Of a stretch of 64,000 nt of DNA, positions 1 to 8,231 are shown in pieces. The notes beneath the pieces are model-generated. The model worked only from the letters and a program-made list of their open reading frames with translations, had not been told where the DNA came from and made no database searches. Source of the stretch: an uncultured Chitinophaga sp. (lineage in GTDB: Bacteria > Bacteroidota > Bacteroidia > Chitinophagales > Chitinophagaceae); assembly GCF_946479755.1 (NCBI RefSeq), contig NZ_CAMLHC010000001.1, forward strand, positions 620,001 through 684,000. Reading direction: 5' to 3'. Position numbers and translations under genes: made by a program. Numbering within the stretch: the first letter of the stretch is position 1; every line of letters begins with the position of its first letter.

Positions 1-1
1 C

Positions 2-1420
2 CGGCTACACGGAAATGACAGCTACCGGCAACAGGCGATGGACTATGCCGGGCAGGAAAAAGGAACACCATGGCTGGGCAAAGACACCGCCCACCACTAT
101 CAATGGTATCCCTTTATTAATCTCGGTCACTACGAACTGGCGCGGCAACTGAAGGGCGCCGCCCGGCAAACCGTCACCGGTTACTACCAGGAGGGTATCG
201 ATAAAGTATGGCAACAGGCAAAAAACAATGCCTTCTACCGTTATATTCCTTTTATATGGTGCAGCAACAACCTCACCACCGCCTTCGCCATCCAGTGTTA
301 CTGGTACCGGCAGCTGACCGGCAGTACTGCCTATACGGCGCTGGAACAAGCCAATTTCGACTGGCTCTTTGGCTGTAACCCATGGGGCACCAGCATGGTA
401 TATGGCCTGCCCGCTACGGGCGATACACCGGAAGATCCGCATTCTGCTTTCACCCACCTGGGGCACTACCCGGTTGATGGCGCGCTGGTAGACGGTCCGG
501 TGTACACCAACATCTATAAAAACCTGATAGGGATACAGCTGTCTAAACCAGACGCCTATGCGGCGTTTCAAAGCGACCTCGCCGTGTACCACGACGATTT
601 CGGCGACTACAGCACCAATGAACCTACCATGGACGGAACAGCGTCGCTGATTTACCTGCTGGCTGCTATGGACCACGAAGGTGGCTACCATGCTGCTGCA
701 CCGGCTAACAGCAGCGCATACACGTATACCTCCGGTGCTGTTACCCGCGGTGATACCAGCCGTAAAATGCTGACGCTCGTTTTTACCGGCGATGAATTTG
801 CAGACGGAGGGCAGACAATACGCCGCGTACTGCAGCAACAAAAAGTGCCGGCGGCCTTCTTCCTCACCGGTAAGTTCTATGCCAATCCCGCTTTTCAGCC
901 GCTCGTCAAACAACTCAAAGCGGATGGTCACTACCTGGGCCCGCATTCCGATCAGCATCCGCTGTATTGCGACTGGCAAAAACGGGACAGCCTTTTAATC
1001 ACACACGAAGCGTTCGATAAAGATCTCGCTGCTAACTACCGCAGGATGAAGTCCCTCGGCATTTCCAAAAGTGCGGCGCCCTATTTTCTGCCGCCCTACG
1101 AATGGTACAATGATACCATCGCGGCGTGGACGAAGGCAGCAGGCCTGCAACTGGTGAACTTCACGCCAGGCACGCGCTCCAATGCAGACTACACCACACC
1201 GGCCATGAAAAGTTATCGCTCTTCGGAAGAGATTTACAGGTCTGTGCTGCAGTATGCCGATACACAGCCTGCCGGACTGAATGGCTTTATGCTGTTGCTG
1301 CACATCGGCACAGACCCCGCCCGCACGGATAAATTCTACCATCGCCTGAACGAACTGATCACCGACCTGAAAAAAAGAGGATACCGCTTTGTGGCCATCG
1401 ACCAGCTTCTGCGCAAATAA
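2..1420 (+). CDS. GH9 glycoside hydrolase C-terminal part fused to a NodB/CE4-like polysaccharide deacetylase domain (5' truncated by window edge)
   Basis: The reading frame is open from the first bases, so the gene starts outside the window. The first ~215 codons look like the end of a GH9 (alpha/alpha)6 barrel: an LFGCNPWGTSMV block, then a YSTNEPTMDGTA block whose Glu (codon 620-622) sits where the GH9 catalytic acid lies. The Asp pair that positions water would be upstream and is not visible. After a short Ser/Ala/Thr-rich linker (~700-760) a second domain begins with LVFTGDEF (Asp 791-793, Glu 794-796), followed by HSDQH (944-958), FLPPY and LLHIG, which match NodB motifs 1, 2, 3 and 5 in order. 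Motif 1 is TGDE rather than TFDD and the motif 3 Arg is replaced, so the deacetylase is divergent. Together they suggest a periplasmic or secreted enzyme for an acetylated beta-glucan or amino-glycan. GH9 part is confident; substrate is inference. Confidence 0.88.
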   Translation, partial: RLHGNDSYRQQAMDYAGQEKGTPWLGKDTAHHYQWYPFINLGHYELARQLKGAARQTVTGYYQEGIDKVWQQAKNNAFYRYIPFIWCSNNLTTAFAIQCYWYRQLTGSTAYTALEQANFDWLFGCNPWGTSMVYGLPATGDTPEDPHSAFTHLGHYPVDGALVDGPVYTNIYKNLIGIQLSKPDAYAAFQSDLAVYHDDFGDYSTNEPTMDGTASLIYLLAAMDHEGGYHAAAPANSSAYTYTSGAVTRGDTSRKMLTLVFTGDEFADGGQTIRRVLQQQKVPAAFFLTGKFYANPAFQPLVKQLKADGHYLGPHSDQHPLYCDWQKRDSLLITHEAFDKDLAANYRRMKSLGISKSAAPYFLPPYEWYNDTIAAWTKAAGLQLVNFTPGTRSNADYTTPAMKSYRSSEEIYRSVLQYADTQPAGLNGFMLLLHIGTDPARTDKFYHRLNELITDLKKRGYRFVAIDQLLRK

Positions 1421-1447
1421 AAAAAATCCCCGGGCAGAAGCCCGGGG
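1421..1447 (-). terminator. Intrinsic terminator between convergent genes
   Basis: Perfect 8-bp GC stem CCCCGGGC / GCCCGGGG (1428-1435, 1440-1447) with an AGAA loop. On the plus-strand left side lies a run of A, which becomes a U tract for minus-strand transcripts, so it best terminates the 1455-2120 gene; it directly abuts the stop of the GH9/CE4 gene and may work in both directions. Confidence 0.8.
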
Positions 1448-1454
1448 AGCTGTA

Positions 1455-2120
1455 TTACCACAGTCTGCCGCTCGCGTATGCATCGTACTCAACCGGTGAT
1501 AGGGGATCTTCCGGGTGATGCGTCAGGTACCGGCGTGCTTTCTCGCTCTCCTTATGCGGCAGGTAAAGGAAGCTGAGAAAGCGGTATGGACGGCCGCAAA
1601 AAATTTCTTCAGGATCTTTAGCGGTGTTCAGTGCCACCCGGGGGACGGCAAACAACCGCGCTTTATCAATGCTGTGATGTGTCTTAACAGCGGAAATATT
1701 TTCCAGTCCGAAATGTAACGGCTCCTGGCGTAACACGCTGCCGAACTGTTTAAATATCTCTCTGCATACTTTCAGAGGCCCGGCGATAGTGCCTGCACGG
1801 GAAGGCAGCTGCTGGCTGTCGGCCACCGGCGCAATACCACGGATCAATATCCCGCCGAACGTATGATCGGTGGAAAGGGTAATGTCCATTCCCGTGCCGT
1901 GGAAATACCACTCCCCGTTACTGCTCTGAATATGCTCGTGCGCATGGGCATAGGGATCGTTGTGCGTATCGCTGCAATAGTAAAACTCACAGTCCACGAT
2001 CCGGTAGCGGTTTCCGCCTGCCCGCAACAGATGGTCGTTCATGATCGCGTCTGCGATCTTCCGGAAGGAAGCGATACAGGAATCACTATCCCTGTCGTCT
2101 ATATGAAGGAAGTCTGTCAT
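1455..2120 (-). CDS. Conserved protein resembling the Mpg/AAG-type 3-methyladenine DNA glycosylase fold
   Basis: About 221 residues beginning MTDFLHIDDRDSD. An in-frame TTG lies 36 bases upstream, but the ATG at 2120 follows a purine-rich AAAGAAG stretch and a TTTCTTTG that could be the -7 element, so it was preferred. The middle part runs RIVDCEFYY, then HAHEH, WYFHGTGMDIT, FGGILIRGIAPV and GPLKVCREIF. This order parallels the alkyladenine glycosylase (PF02245-like) layout: an RIVETEAY strand with the catalytic Glu, a His-rich loop, a YG-type motif, VLIRAxEP and GPGKLCxAL. The Glu of DCEFYY would be the catalytic residue. No signal peptide, so cytoplasmic. The similarity is remembered motif order rather than an alignment; it could equally be a bacteroidete-specific relative with another role. 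Confidence 0.55.
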   Translation of the reverse strand: MTDFLHIDDRDSDSCIASFRKIADAIMNDHLLRAGGNRYRIVDCEFYYCSDTHNDPYAHAHEHIQSSNGEWYFHGTGMDITLSTDHTFGGILIRGIAPVADSQQLPSRAGTIAGPLKVCREIFKQFGSVLRQEPLHFGLENISAVKTHHSIDKARLFAVPRVALNTAKDPEEIFCGRPYRFLSFLYLPHKESEKARRYLTHHPEDPLSPVEYDAYASGRLW

Positions 2121-2478
2121 GTCTTCTTTTGTTGCAAAGAAAATACAATTGAACAAACGATGTTCACCTATCAGATCTATCGATGGGAATCTGATTGTAA
2201 TGCTGATAGGGAAAGGTTTGCGGGAGATTGGGGGAGTGTTGTTGTGATAAGTTTTATGTCAGTATTCCTGATTAATAAACTGAAGTCAGGCAACGCTTCT
2301 TTCGGTTTCTGGTCAACTGCTGCGTTCAATTCAGGAAGCCACCGTCAACTATTTTAATGAAATTTTTACATGGCTGTCTATATAGGCATATATAGGCTAT
2401 TAGTCGGCTTTAGCGGGAGCTATGCCGAGGCGGAAAATGAACCGGTTGACAGGCACACCTGCCAACCGGTTTCAACAT
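2121..2478. other. Intergenic stretch with the susD 3' end
   Basis: No convincing open frame. The right end holds the hairpin listed separately at 2439-2472. The left end probably contains the promoter of the 1455-2120 gene. The remainder is AT-rich with nothing further recognised. Confidence 0.5.
2439..2472 (-). terminator. Hairpin terminator of the susC-susD operon
   Basis: Arms AACCGGTTG (2440-2448) and CAACCGGTT (2463-2471) are perfect inverted repeats, and the stem continues inward with CAGG/CCTG around a CACA loop. It starts 7 bases after the susD stop. The downstream U tract is short (CATTTTCC), so efficiency is uncertain. Confidence 0.65.
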
Positions 2479-3987
2479 TTACGGATTCTGGTCTTCCGGA
2501 TTGATCTTATCGTTCGCATCAATTTCGGAAATAGGTATCTGTACCAGCCAGCGGGGATCGGCCGCCGGAATATTCAGCATATAAGGATGATTGCCGGTAC
2601 GTACCAGGTCACGCTGATAACGTTTCAGGTCAAAGTAATAGACGCCTGCTTCTCCGTACATCTCCTTACGACGCTCGAGCAGTATCAGGTTGATCAGGTT
2701 GTCTTTACCGATGGACGCCTGTGGTTTCACGGCAGACGGATCGCGCAGGCCCTGGATGGCAAACAGCACATCGATGGCTTCCTGCAGTTTGCCCTGCTGG
2801 GCGAGGCCTTCGGCTTCTATGAGATACATCTCTGCGGCGCGCATCACCAGGATGTCACCGGTGATGGAGGTGGTGAGCCTTGACCGGTATTTGCGGCTGC
2901 CCCATTTACGGGCCGGCGCGGCGGGGTTATCACCAAAATCGATGAACAGTGCCCGGCGGGTGTCGGTAGCGCTGTATTTGCTCACAAAGTCGTTGTTGTA
3001 ATAGATGTTGCGGTAATAACCGTTGGAGAGGTCCATAAAGCTGTACTGCGAATAGTAGGTAAGGCTCTGGTCTTCCGGCACCGGGAAACCCCACATCCAT
3101 TCAGCGTTGCCCAGATCGTTGAATCCTGCGCCGTAGCTGGTGTTGGTCATCAGCGGGAAGCCGTCACGGGCTGCTTTGGCGTTGTCGATCGCTTTCTGCC
3201 ACAGGGTGCCGTCGGCCATGGCCAGCTCCTGGTATACTTCTGCCAGGATGCCCTGCGCCACGTTCCGGTTGATACGGAACTTACCGCTCCGCTCATCGGT
3301 CAGCCTGGTAGTGGCTTCTTCAAGGTCTGAAAGGATCAGCTGGTACACTTCTTTCAGCGGCGCCCGCGGGTTACCTTTACTGTCTTTGGAGGCGGGTTCG
3401 GTGTACAGCGGTACACCCCGCGCATTGGGATTTTTGGCGTAGGTGTACTGGTAAGACCTGGCCAGCCAGAAATACGAATACGCGCGGATCGCTTTCGCTT
3501 CGGCGATCAGCGCCGCTTTCTCTGCATCGGAGGCGCCGGTGATAGTAGGCGTATATTTGATGATGGCATTGGCATTGTTGATAGCCTTGTAAAACATGTC
3601 CCATATCTGCCGGGTACGGCTGCCGTTCTGGATACGGCCGTTGGCATTTTCTTCCCACGCTGTCTCCCAGCGCCACCAGGAACGCAACGCTTCAAATACA
3701 TCGTTGCCCCTCACTTCATAGAAAAACATCGTTGTCTGCAACCCTCTGCAGGTAAGGTTACCGCTGTTGTTGGGATCACCGGCATAGCCATTGTAATTTT
3801 CAGAACGGAAGATCCAGTAGATGCCGGTCATCGCGCTTTCTGCACCGGCTTTACTGGAGAAGATAATATTGTCTGTCAGGTTGCCGTCCTCCGGAGACGG
3901 TGTATTGAGAAAGTCCTTCTTACAGGCGGAAAACACCAGTAACGCAAGGATCGCAGGCAGAATGATTCGAGATAATTTCATGATCAT
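2479..3987 (-). CDS. SusD/RagB family outer-membrane nutrient-binding lipoprotein
   Basis: Surface glycan- or nutrient-binding partner of a SusC channel; it acts as a lid on the outer face of the outer membrane. The 502-residue product begins with a lipoprotein signal ending LLVFSAC-KKDF, so the mature protein would start at Cys22. Next follow the SusD-type N-terminal part (FLNTPSPEDGNLTDNIIFSSKAGAESAMTGIY), TPR-like helices (MFYKAINNANAIIKY, AEAKAIRAYSYFWLARSYQY) and the C-terminal RagB/SusD segment (RAAEMYLIEAEGLAQQGK, LLERRKEMYGEAGVYYFDLKRYQ). Length is usual for the family. It lies 10 bp after the SusC gene in the same operon. An alternative ATG lies two codons in (3981). Substrate cannot be read from the sequence. 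Confidence 0.95.
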   Translation of the reverse strand: MIMKLSRIILPAILALLVFSACKKDFLNTPSPEDGNLTDNIIFSSKAGAESAMTGIYWIFRSENYNGYAGDPNNSGNLTCRGLQTTMFFYEVRGNDVFEALRSWWRWETAWEENANGRIQNGSRTRQIWDMFYKAINNANAIIKYTPTITGASDAEKAALIAEAKAIRAYSYFWLARSYQYTYAKNPNARGVPLYTEPASKDSKGNPRAPLKEVYQLILSDLEEATTRLTDERSGKFRINRNVAQGILAEVYQELAMADGTLWQKAIDNAKAARDGFPLMTNTSYGAGFNDLGNAEWMWGFPVPEDQSLTYYSQYSFMDLSNGYYRNIYYNNDFVSKYSATDTRRALFIDFGDNPAAPARKWGSRKYRSRLTTSITGDILVMRAAEMYLIEAEGLAQQGKLQEAIDVLFAIQGLRDPSAVKPQASIGKDNLINLILLERRKEMYGEAGVYYFDLKRYQRDLVRTGNHPYMLNIPAADPRWLVQIPISEIDANDKINPEDQNP

Positions 3988-3997
3988 GATTTTAGAT

Positions 3998-6900
3998 TTA
4001 CAGCCCTACATTGATACCGATGGAGAAAATTTTGCTGGCGGTGGTATTATTGCCGCTGGTGGCCGCATTGATGCCGGCTTCGGGGTCTGCTCCTTTGGGA
4101 CCGCCGAAGAGGGTAAAGGCATTCTGCAGATCGGCAAAAACACGGGCATTGCTGATATGGGCACGTTTCAACAGCTGCTCAGGCACACGGTATCCCAGCG
4201 TAATATTACGGATACGCATATAGCTCAGGTCATACAGAAAGCGGCTGGAGGTAGAACTGCTATTGTCGGCGGTCGTGCTCAGCTTCGGGGTAAGGCCGTC
4301 ACCCGGGTTTTCGGGGCTCTGCCACCTTTTGTAGATGTCAGTGCTGGCGTTGTTGCCGAGGTTCACCATGCCGTTACGCAGCCCCGCGTAATCGGCGTCA
4401 TAGAATTTACCGCCAAGCGCAAAAGACGCCAGGACTGTAAAATCGAACTGCCCGTAACGGAGCGTGTTGGTGATACCACCGGTGTAGTCCGACAGCCGGT
4501 TGCCCAGATGATAGCGGGTGGCTTCACTGTATTTTTTAGTGGTCACTTTGTGCCCGGCGTTGGCAGGATCGTCTTTGTACCACATCGGTTTACCGTCGGT
4601 GGGGTCTACACCGGCATACTCCTGGATGAACCACTCGTACCAGCTGCCGCCAACGATCTGGTTGGTGCCGGGCGCTGCTTCGGTGATCACATTTTTCAGC
4701 CTGGTCACGTTAACGGATGTACGCCATTCCAGTTTTGAGGTGCGGATATTCACGGTGTTCAGCTCTATTTCAAAACCGGTGTTTTTAACACCGCCTACGT
4801 TGTCGGCAATGGAGTTGATACCGGTGGAATTAGGCAGTGGCCTGTTAAACAGCAGGTCGGCGGACCTCCTGTCGAAATATACAAAGGAGCCCATGATGCG
4901 GTCTTTCAGTATGCCGAATTCCACACCAAGGTCCAGCTGCTTTTGTGTCTCCCAGCTGAGCGTCGGGTTGGCCACGGTATTGATAACCGTACCTGGCGTA
5001 GAACCAACATTGGCGCCGGCGGAATAGGTACCCAGGTAAGGGAAGCTGCCGGGCAACGCCTGGTTACCGCTGGTGCCATAGCTGGCTTTCAGTTTCAGCT
5101 GACTGAGGAAGTCAACGTTTTGCATGAACGGTTCCTTGTCGAGGTTCCAGGAGGCGCCTGCGGCATAGAATACGCCCCAGCGTACATCTTTGGCAAAACG
5201 GGTGGCGCCGTCTGTACGGATGGACAGGCTCAGGTGATATTTATCGGCCAGGTCATAGGCGGCGCGGGCAAAATAGCTCTGCAGCCGGAACACTTCCTTG
5301 TAACCGTCAGCCGTGGATGTAGTGCCGTAGCTGGGCTGTGTGGGGTGGGCATAGGTAAAGCCGGTGCGCTGGGAGGCAGTGACTTCCCTCACCTGGCGGA
5401 ACGCTTCCATACCGCCTACTACGTTCACATGATGCTGCCCGAAAGTATTGTCGTACGTAAAGGCGTTGCTGAAATTCTGGGCATACAGCAGGGTGAGGGA
5501 GCGGTAGCTCAGGCCGCCGCTGGTAGTACCGTCACCGTAGAAGGGGTTCCAGAAGGTGTTGTTGTCTACCTGGTTGTAGTCAATGGAATACTGTGACCGG
5601 AAGCTGAGCCCTTTGAAAAGGTCGACGCCCACATAGGCGTTACCGTTAGCGGTCAGCCGCTCATAGGTGATAGGGTTGATGCTCGTGGTACCGGAAGGGT
5701 TCTGCCCCTGGTTGAAGAGCCTGTTCTGTGCTGCAGGACGCAGTACGCCCAGCTCCGTAGTGTTGTTGCCGTAGTCGAACACTTTGTTGCCGGCGCCGTC
5801 CAGCAGGAAGTCGCCGGTCTTCCAGTCCCGCAGGTATACCGGGTAGATCGGCGCAATGGTGCGGGCAAATCCGATGCCGTTGGACGCGGCGGCATTACCC
5901 TGGTAGGGATAGTTTTGACTGGAGTAGGCGAGACTGCTATTAACGCCCACCTGCAACCATTTTACGGGCGTAGCGTCTATTTTGGCCCTGCCGGAATACC
6001 GTTTGAATTCAGACTCTTTCTGTATGCCCTGGTCCTGGATGTAACCACCGGAAAGGTAATACCGGATGGTGTTGGCAGGGTCGCTGCCGGACACGTTCAT
6101 GTTGAGGTCGTGCCGGATGCCGGTGCGGGTCATCTCGTCCATCCAGTTGTCGTTCCACAGCAGCGTGGCGTTAGGGTCTACCTTCCCGTTTTCACCGACA
6201 GGCGCTGCTACGTTAAACGGATTGTAGACAAGCCGCGGCACCACCTGTTTGCTGGCATACGCTTCCGCGGTGGGCACATTGAACTGTGTCAGCAGGGCGG
6301 GGTTGTCGCGGGCGTCGTTGCGCAGCGCTTCCCAGGCCATTTCATAATACTGCGAGGCGTTGAGCGTGGGATATTCTTTCACGGCCCTGCGGGAGAAACC
6401 GGTCAGACCGGAAAACTCAAAATGGCTTTTACCTTTGCCTCTTTTAGTGGTGATCTGAATGATACCGTTGGCCGCACGGGAACCATAGATAGAGGTGGAG
6501 GAGGCGTCTTTCAGGATGGTGATCGTCTCCACATCGCCGGGGTTGATGCTGTTGATACTGCCGCTGTACGGTGTGCCGTCCAGCAGTATCAGCGGATCGT
6601 TGCTGGCGTTGAATGAACCGATGCCGCGGATGCGGATGGTCGGGTTCTCACCCGGCTGACCGCTGGAGTTGATGGCCAGTACACCGCTGGCATTACCCTG
6701 CAGCACACCGGTGACAGTAGACACCTGCAGGTCTTTGAATTTTTCATTGGTGATCACGGCAGCAGTGCCGGTGAACGCCTGCTTGCGTGTGGTGCCGTAC
6801 GCGGTGATCACCACTTCGTTGAGCTGTTTGTCTTTGTTTTTTAACCTTACGATGATACTGTCCTGTGCCCCGGTGCGTACCTGTTGCGGTTCGTAGCCGA

Positions 6901-7123
6901 TGGCGTAAATTTCCAGCAGCGCGCCGGGGGTAACGGCAATGGTAAAACGACCCTGCACGTCGGTAGGCACGGCTTTGCCGCCCGGCTGGCGGACAGACAC
7001 GCCGGCCAGGGGATGACCGTCATCAGCATCCCTGACGGTCCCGGATACATTTTTTGTCTGGGCGATGGCCCCTGTGCACAGACACACAAGGAAAGCCAGC
7101 ATGAATAGGCATTTTCTTTTCAT
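3998..7123 (-). CDS. SusC/RagA family TonB-linked outer-membrane transporter
   Basis: Outer-membrane TonB-dependent channel that imports the ligand held by its SusD lid. 1041 residues: signal peptide (~1-21, ending GAIAQ), a carboxypeptidase-regulatory-like beta-sandwich (~25-95, GTVRDADDGHPLAGVSV), a plug domain with the SusC signature (VVITAYGTTRKQAFTG, DPLILLDGTPY, ITILKDASSTSIYGSRAANGIIQITTKRG), then the 22-strand barrel ending in IFSIGINVGL. No STN domain, so it is not of the FecR-signalling type, and no sigma/anti-sigma gene precedes it. It is the first gene of the susC-susD operon and stands behind an unusually structured upstream region. The GH9/CE4 gene on the other strand may serve the same substrate, but the two are separate transcription units. 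Confidence 0.96.
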   Translation of the reverse strand: MKRKCLFMLAFLVCLCTGAIAQTKNVSGTVRDADDGHPLAGVSVRQPGGKAVPTDVQGRFTIAVTPGALLEIYAIGYEPQQVRTGAQDSIIVRLKNKDKQLNEVVITAYGTTRKQAFTGTAAVITNEKFKDLQVSTVTGVLQGNASGVLAINSSGQPGENPTIRIRGIGSFNASNDPLILLDGTPYSGSINSINPGDVETITILKDASSTSIYGSRAANGIIQITTKRGKGKSHFEFSGLTGFSRRAVKEYPTLNASQYYEMAWEALRNDARDNPALLTQFNVPTAEAYASKQVVPRLVYNPFNVAAPVGENGKVDPNATLLWNDNWMDEMTRTGIRHDLNMNVSGSDPANTIRYYLSGGYIQDQGIQKESEFKRYSGRAKIDATPVKWLQVGVNSSLAYSSQNYPYQGNAAASNGIGFARTIAPIYPVYLRDWKTGDFLLDGAGNKVFDYGNNTTELGVLRPAAQNRLFNQGQNPSGTTSINPITYERLTANGNAYVGVDLFKGLSFRSQYSIDYNQVDNNTFWNPFYGDGTTSGGLSYRSLTLLYAQNFSNAFTYDNTFGQHHVNVVGGMEAFRQVREVTASQRTGFTYAHPTQPSYGTTSTADGYKEVFRLQSYFARAAYDLADKYHLSLSIRTDGATRFAKDVRWGVFYAAGASWNLDKEPFMQNVDFLSQLKLKASYGTSGNQALPGSFPYLGTYSAGANVGSTPGTVINTVANPTLSWETQKQLDLGVEFGILKDRIMGSFVYFDRRSADLLFNRPLPNSTGINSIADNVGGVKNTGFEIELNTVNIRTSKLEWRTSVNVTRLKNVITEAAPGTNQIVGGSWYEWFIQEYAGVDPTDGKPMWYKDDPANAGHKVTTKKYSEATRYHLGNRLSDYTGGITNTLRYGQFDFTVLASFALGGKFYDADYAGLRNGMVNLGNNASTDIYKRWQSPENPGDGLTPKLSTTADNSSSTSSRFLYDLSYMRIRNITLGYRVPEQLLKRAHISNARVFADLQNAFTLFGGPKGADPEAGINAATSGNNTTASKIFSIGINVGL

Positions 7124-7159
7124 GAGCTATGAGGATTTGTTCGGGAATACACTACAGGT

Positions 7160-7356
7160 ACGGGCTTCCTAATGGTCATAACATCCCCGGAACACCAGCG
7201 GAGGTGCTCATGCCAGGGGTGATAGGAAGACATGCGGGTGCCGTTTCCGTTACTGGTTGCAACGGAATAACGGTAACCCCTATACGGGAATTAGCGGTCG
7301 TGATTTATGGAAGCCCGTGATAGTTCTACGGCCCTGTACAGCCGGCTCTCCGGCCG
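7160..7356 (-). ncRNA. Candidate structured leader RNA of susC, or a MITE-like element
   Basis: Perfect 10-bp arms ACGGGCTTCC (7160-7169) and GGAAGCCCGT (7309-7318) enclose at least two further hairpins: CCCC/GGGG plus CACC/GGTG at 7185-7219, and a long stem of CCGTTTCCGTT with AACGGAATAACGG (7241-7273) extended by GGGT/ACCC. A separate ACGGCC/GGCCGT hairpin lies at 7329-7356. As minus-strand RNA this is a multi-arm junction ending 37 bases before the susC start codon. It matches no riboswitch consensus I can recall. The closing arms could instead be terminal inverted repeats of a small element, but no target-site duplication is visible. Confidence 0.4.
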
Positions 7357-7570
7357 TAACGGGGCGGTGGTGGTACGATAACTGATTTTGATTGAAAAAC
7401 TACAGGTTATACTGGTGCTCGTTCCCATTGTTCTTTCTCATATCGTTGTTGCTCTTCGAGGTGGAACTACAGACACTCTACAGATCAAGTATACAATATT
7501 TTGATAAGGATGTATCTGACGGGACAATATTTGTACGTATTCAGACAATAATGATTAAATGCGTGATAAG

Positions 7571-7600
7571 TTGAGGTACGCGTGAAATATATTTACTTTG
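7571..7600 (+). promoter_or_regulatory. Bacteroidota-type promoter of the UBA-like gene
   Basis: TTG (7571-7573), exactly 19 bases, then TTACTTTG (7593-7600), matching the TTG-N19-TAnnTTTG consensus with one mismatch. The ATG follows only 7 bases later, so the transcript would be leaderless or nearly so unless a downstream start is used. Confidence 0.6.
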
Positions 7601-7607
7601 TACAACG

Positions 7608-8231
7608 ATGGACCACGAAGAACAAATAAAACAATTACGGGAACAGGTGCCTGTGGGCCTGCGCCACGCAGCATCCTTACTGGAAAAGACCGGAGGGGAT
7701 GTTGCGGCTGCGCGGCAATTATTTATACAGGAAGTGCAGACTGTTATACTTGGCAAAACAGCGGCGCCGCATGAAATGGTGTCGCAGCTGCTGGAACAGT
7801 ATCACTATGACATACCGCGTACGCTGAACGCCATAGAAGAGGCATTGTATACGATAACGGAAAGGATACTACGAAAAAACAAAAACAACCCGGAGGCGGC
7901 CATCGATAAAGTCGCATTGGCAGTGGAAACAGCCACCCCGTTGCACCGCGACTACTGGCTTCCGCTGGAGACCATGGTGCTTCCAAATCCCGGCCAGCAG
8001 GCTTTTATGGTAGTCTATGAGTGGCTTTCCTACGAGGACTATGAGGGGTTTGACAGCGCGTTGTATTTTCACCGGGAGCTGGTCAGTACTACCCTGCGGG
8101 ACCGGCTGTCATGCGCCGAAGCGGCCGCCGCTATCCGCGATGGTGACGCCGCTGCTTTTATGCTGTACCGTAAATCGGTGATACATCAGTTATATCAGCT
8201 GGTGGTGGACAATATCAGTCAGTTTCCGTAA
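7608..8231 (+). CDS. Uncharacterised protein with UBA/TS-N-like helical repeats
   Basis: 207 residues, no signal peptide, probably cytosolic. The N-terminus (LREQVPVGLRHAASLLEKTGGDVAAARQLF, ~9-39) closely follows the three-helix UBA/TS-N pattern found at the start of elongation factor Ts. A second repeat of the same type (MVSQLLEQYHYDIPRTLNAIEEALY) follows at ~57-80. The rest contains a mixed region (LPLETMVLPNPGQQAFMVVYEWLSYEDYEGF) of unknown fold. UBA-like pairs often serve protein-protein contact, so a translation- or stress-related adaptor is possible, but function is unknown. It converges on the ECF sigma gene and overlaps its last 17 bases. Confidence 0.7.
   Translation: MDHEEQIKQLREQVPVGLRHAASLLEKTGGDVAAARQLFIQEVQTVILGKTAAPHEMVSQLLEQYHYDIPRTLNAIEEALYTITERILRKNKNNPEAAIDKVALAVETATPLHRDYWLPLETMVLPNPGQQAFMVVYEWLSYEDYEGFDSALYFHRELVSTTLRDRLSCAEAAAAIRDGDAAAFMLYRKSVIHQLYQLVVDNISQFP

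Larger units (their letters stand above)
7124..7607. other. Long intergenic region upstream of susC
   Basis: 484 bases between the divergent starts of susC and the UBA-like gene. The left half (7160-7356) is packed with inverted repeats and is listed separately; the right half is AT-rich and carries the plus-strand promoter at 7571-7600. A short open frame at 7392-7574 has no family features. No clear TAnnTTTG element for susC was found. Confidence 0.6.

Noticed and set aside
5..979. A 324-codon minus-strand frame opposite the GH9/CE4 gene
   Set aside because: The opposite strand carries unmistakable GH9 and NodB motifs; this frame has none.
7160..7318. Cobalamin, TPP or SAM riboswitch upstream of susC
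   Set aside because: Despite the many stems, no conserved core such as a B12 box or THI box is present on either strand, and susC/D is not a usual target.
7392..7574. A 60-codon plus-strand frame in the susC upstream region
   Set aside because: No family features, AT-rich promoter DNA, and it ends at the promoter of the next gene.
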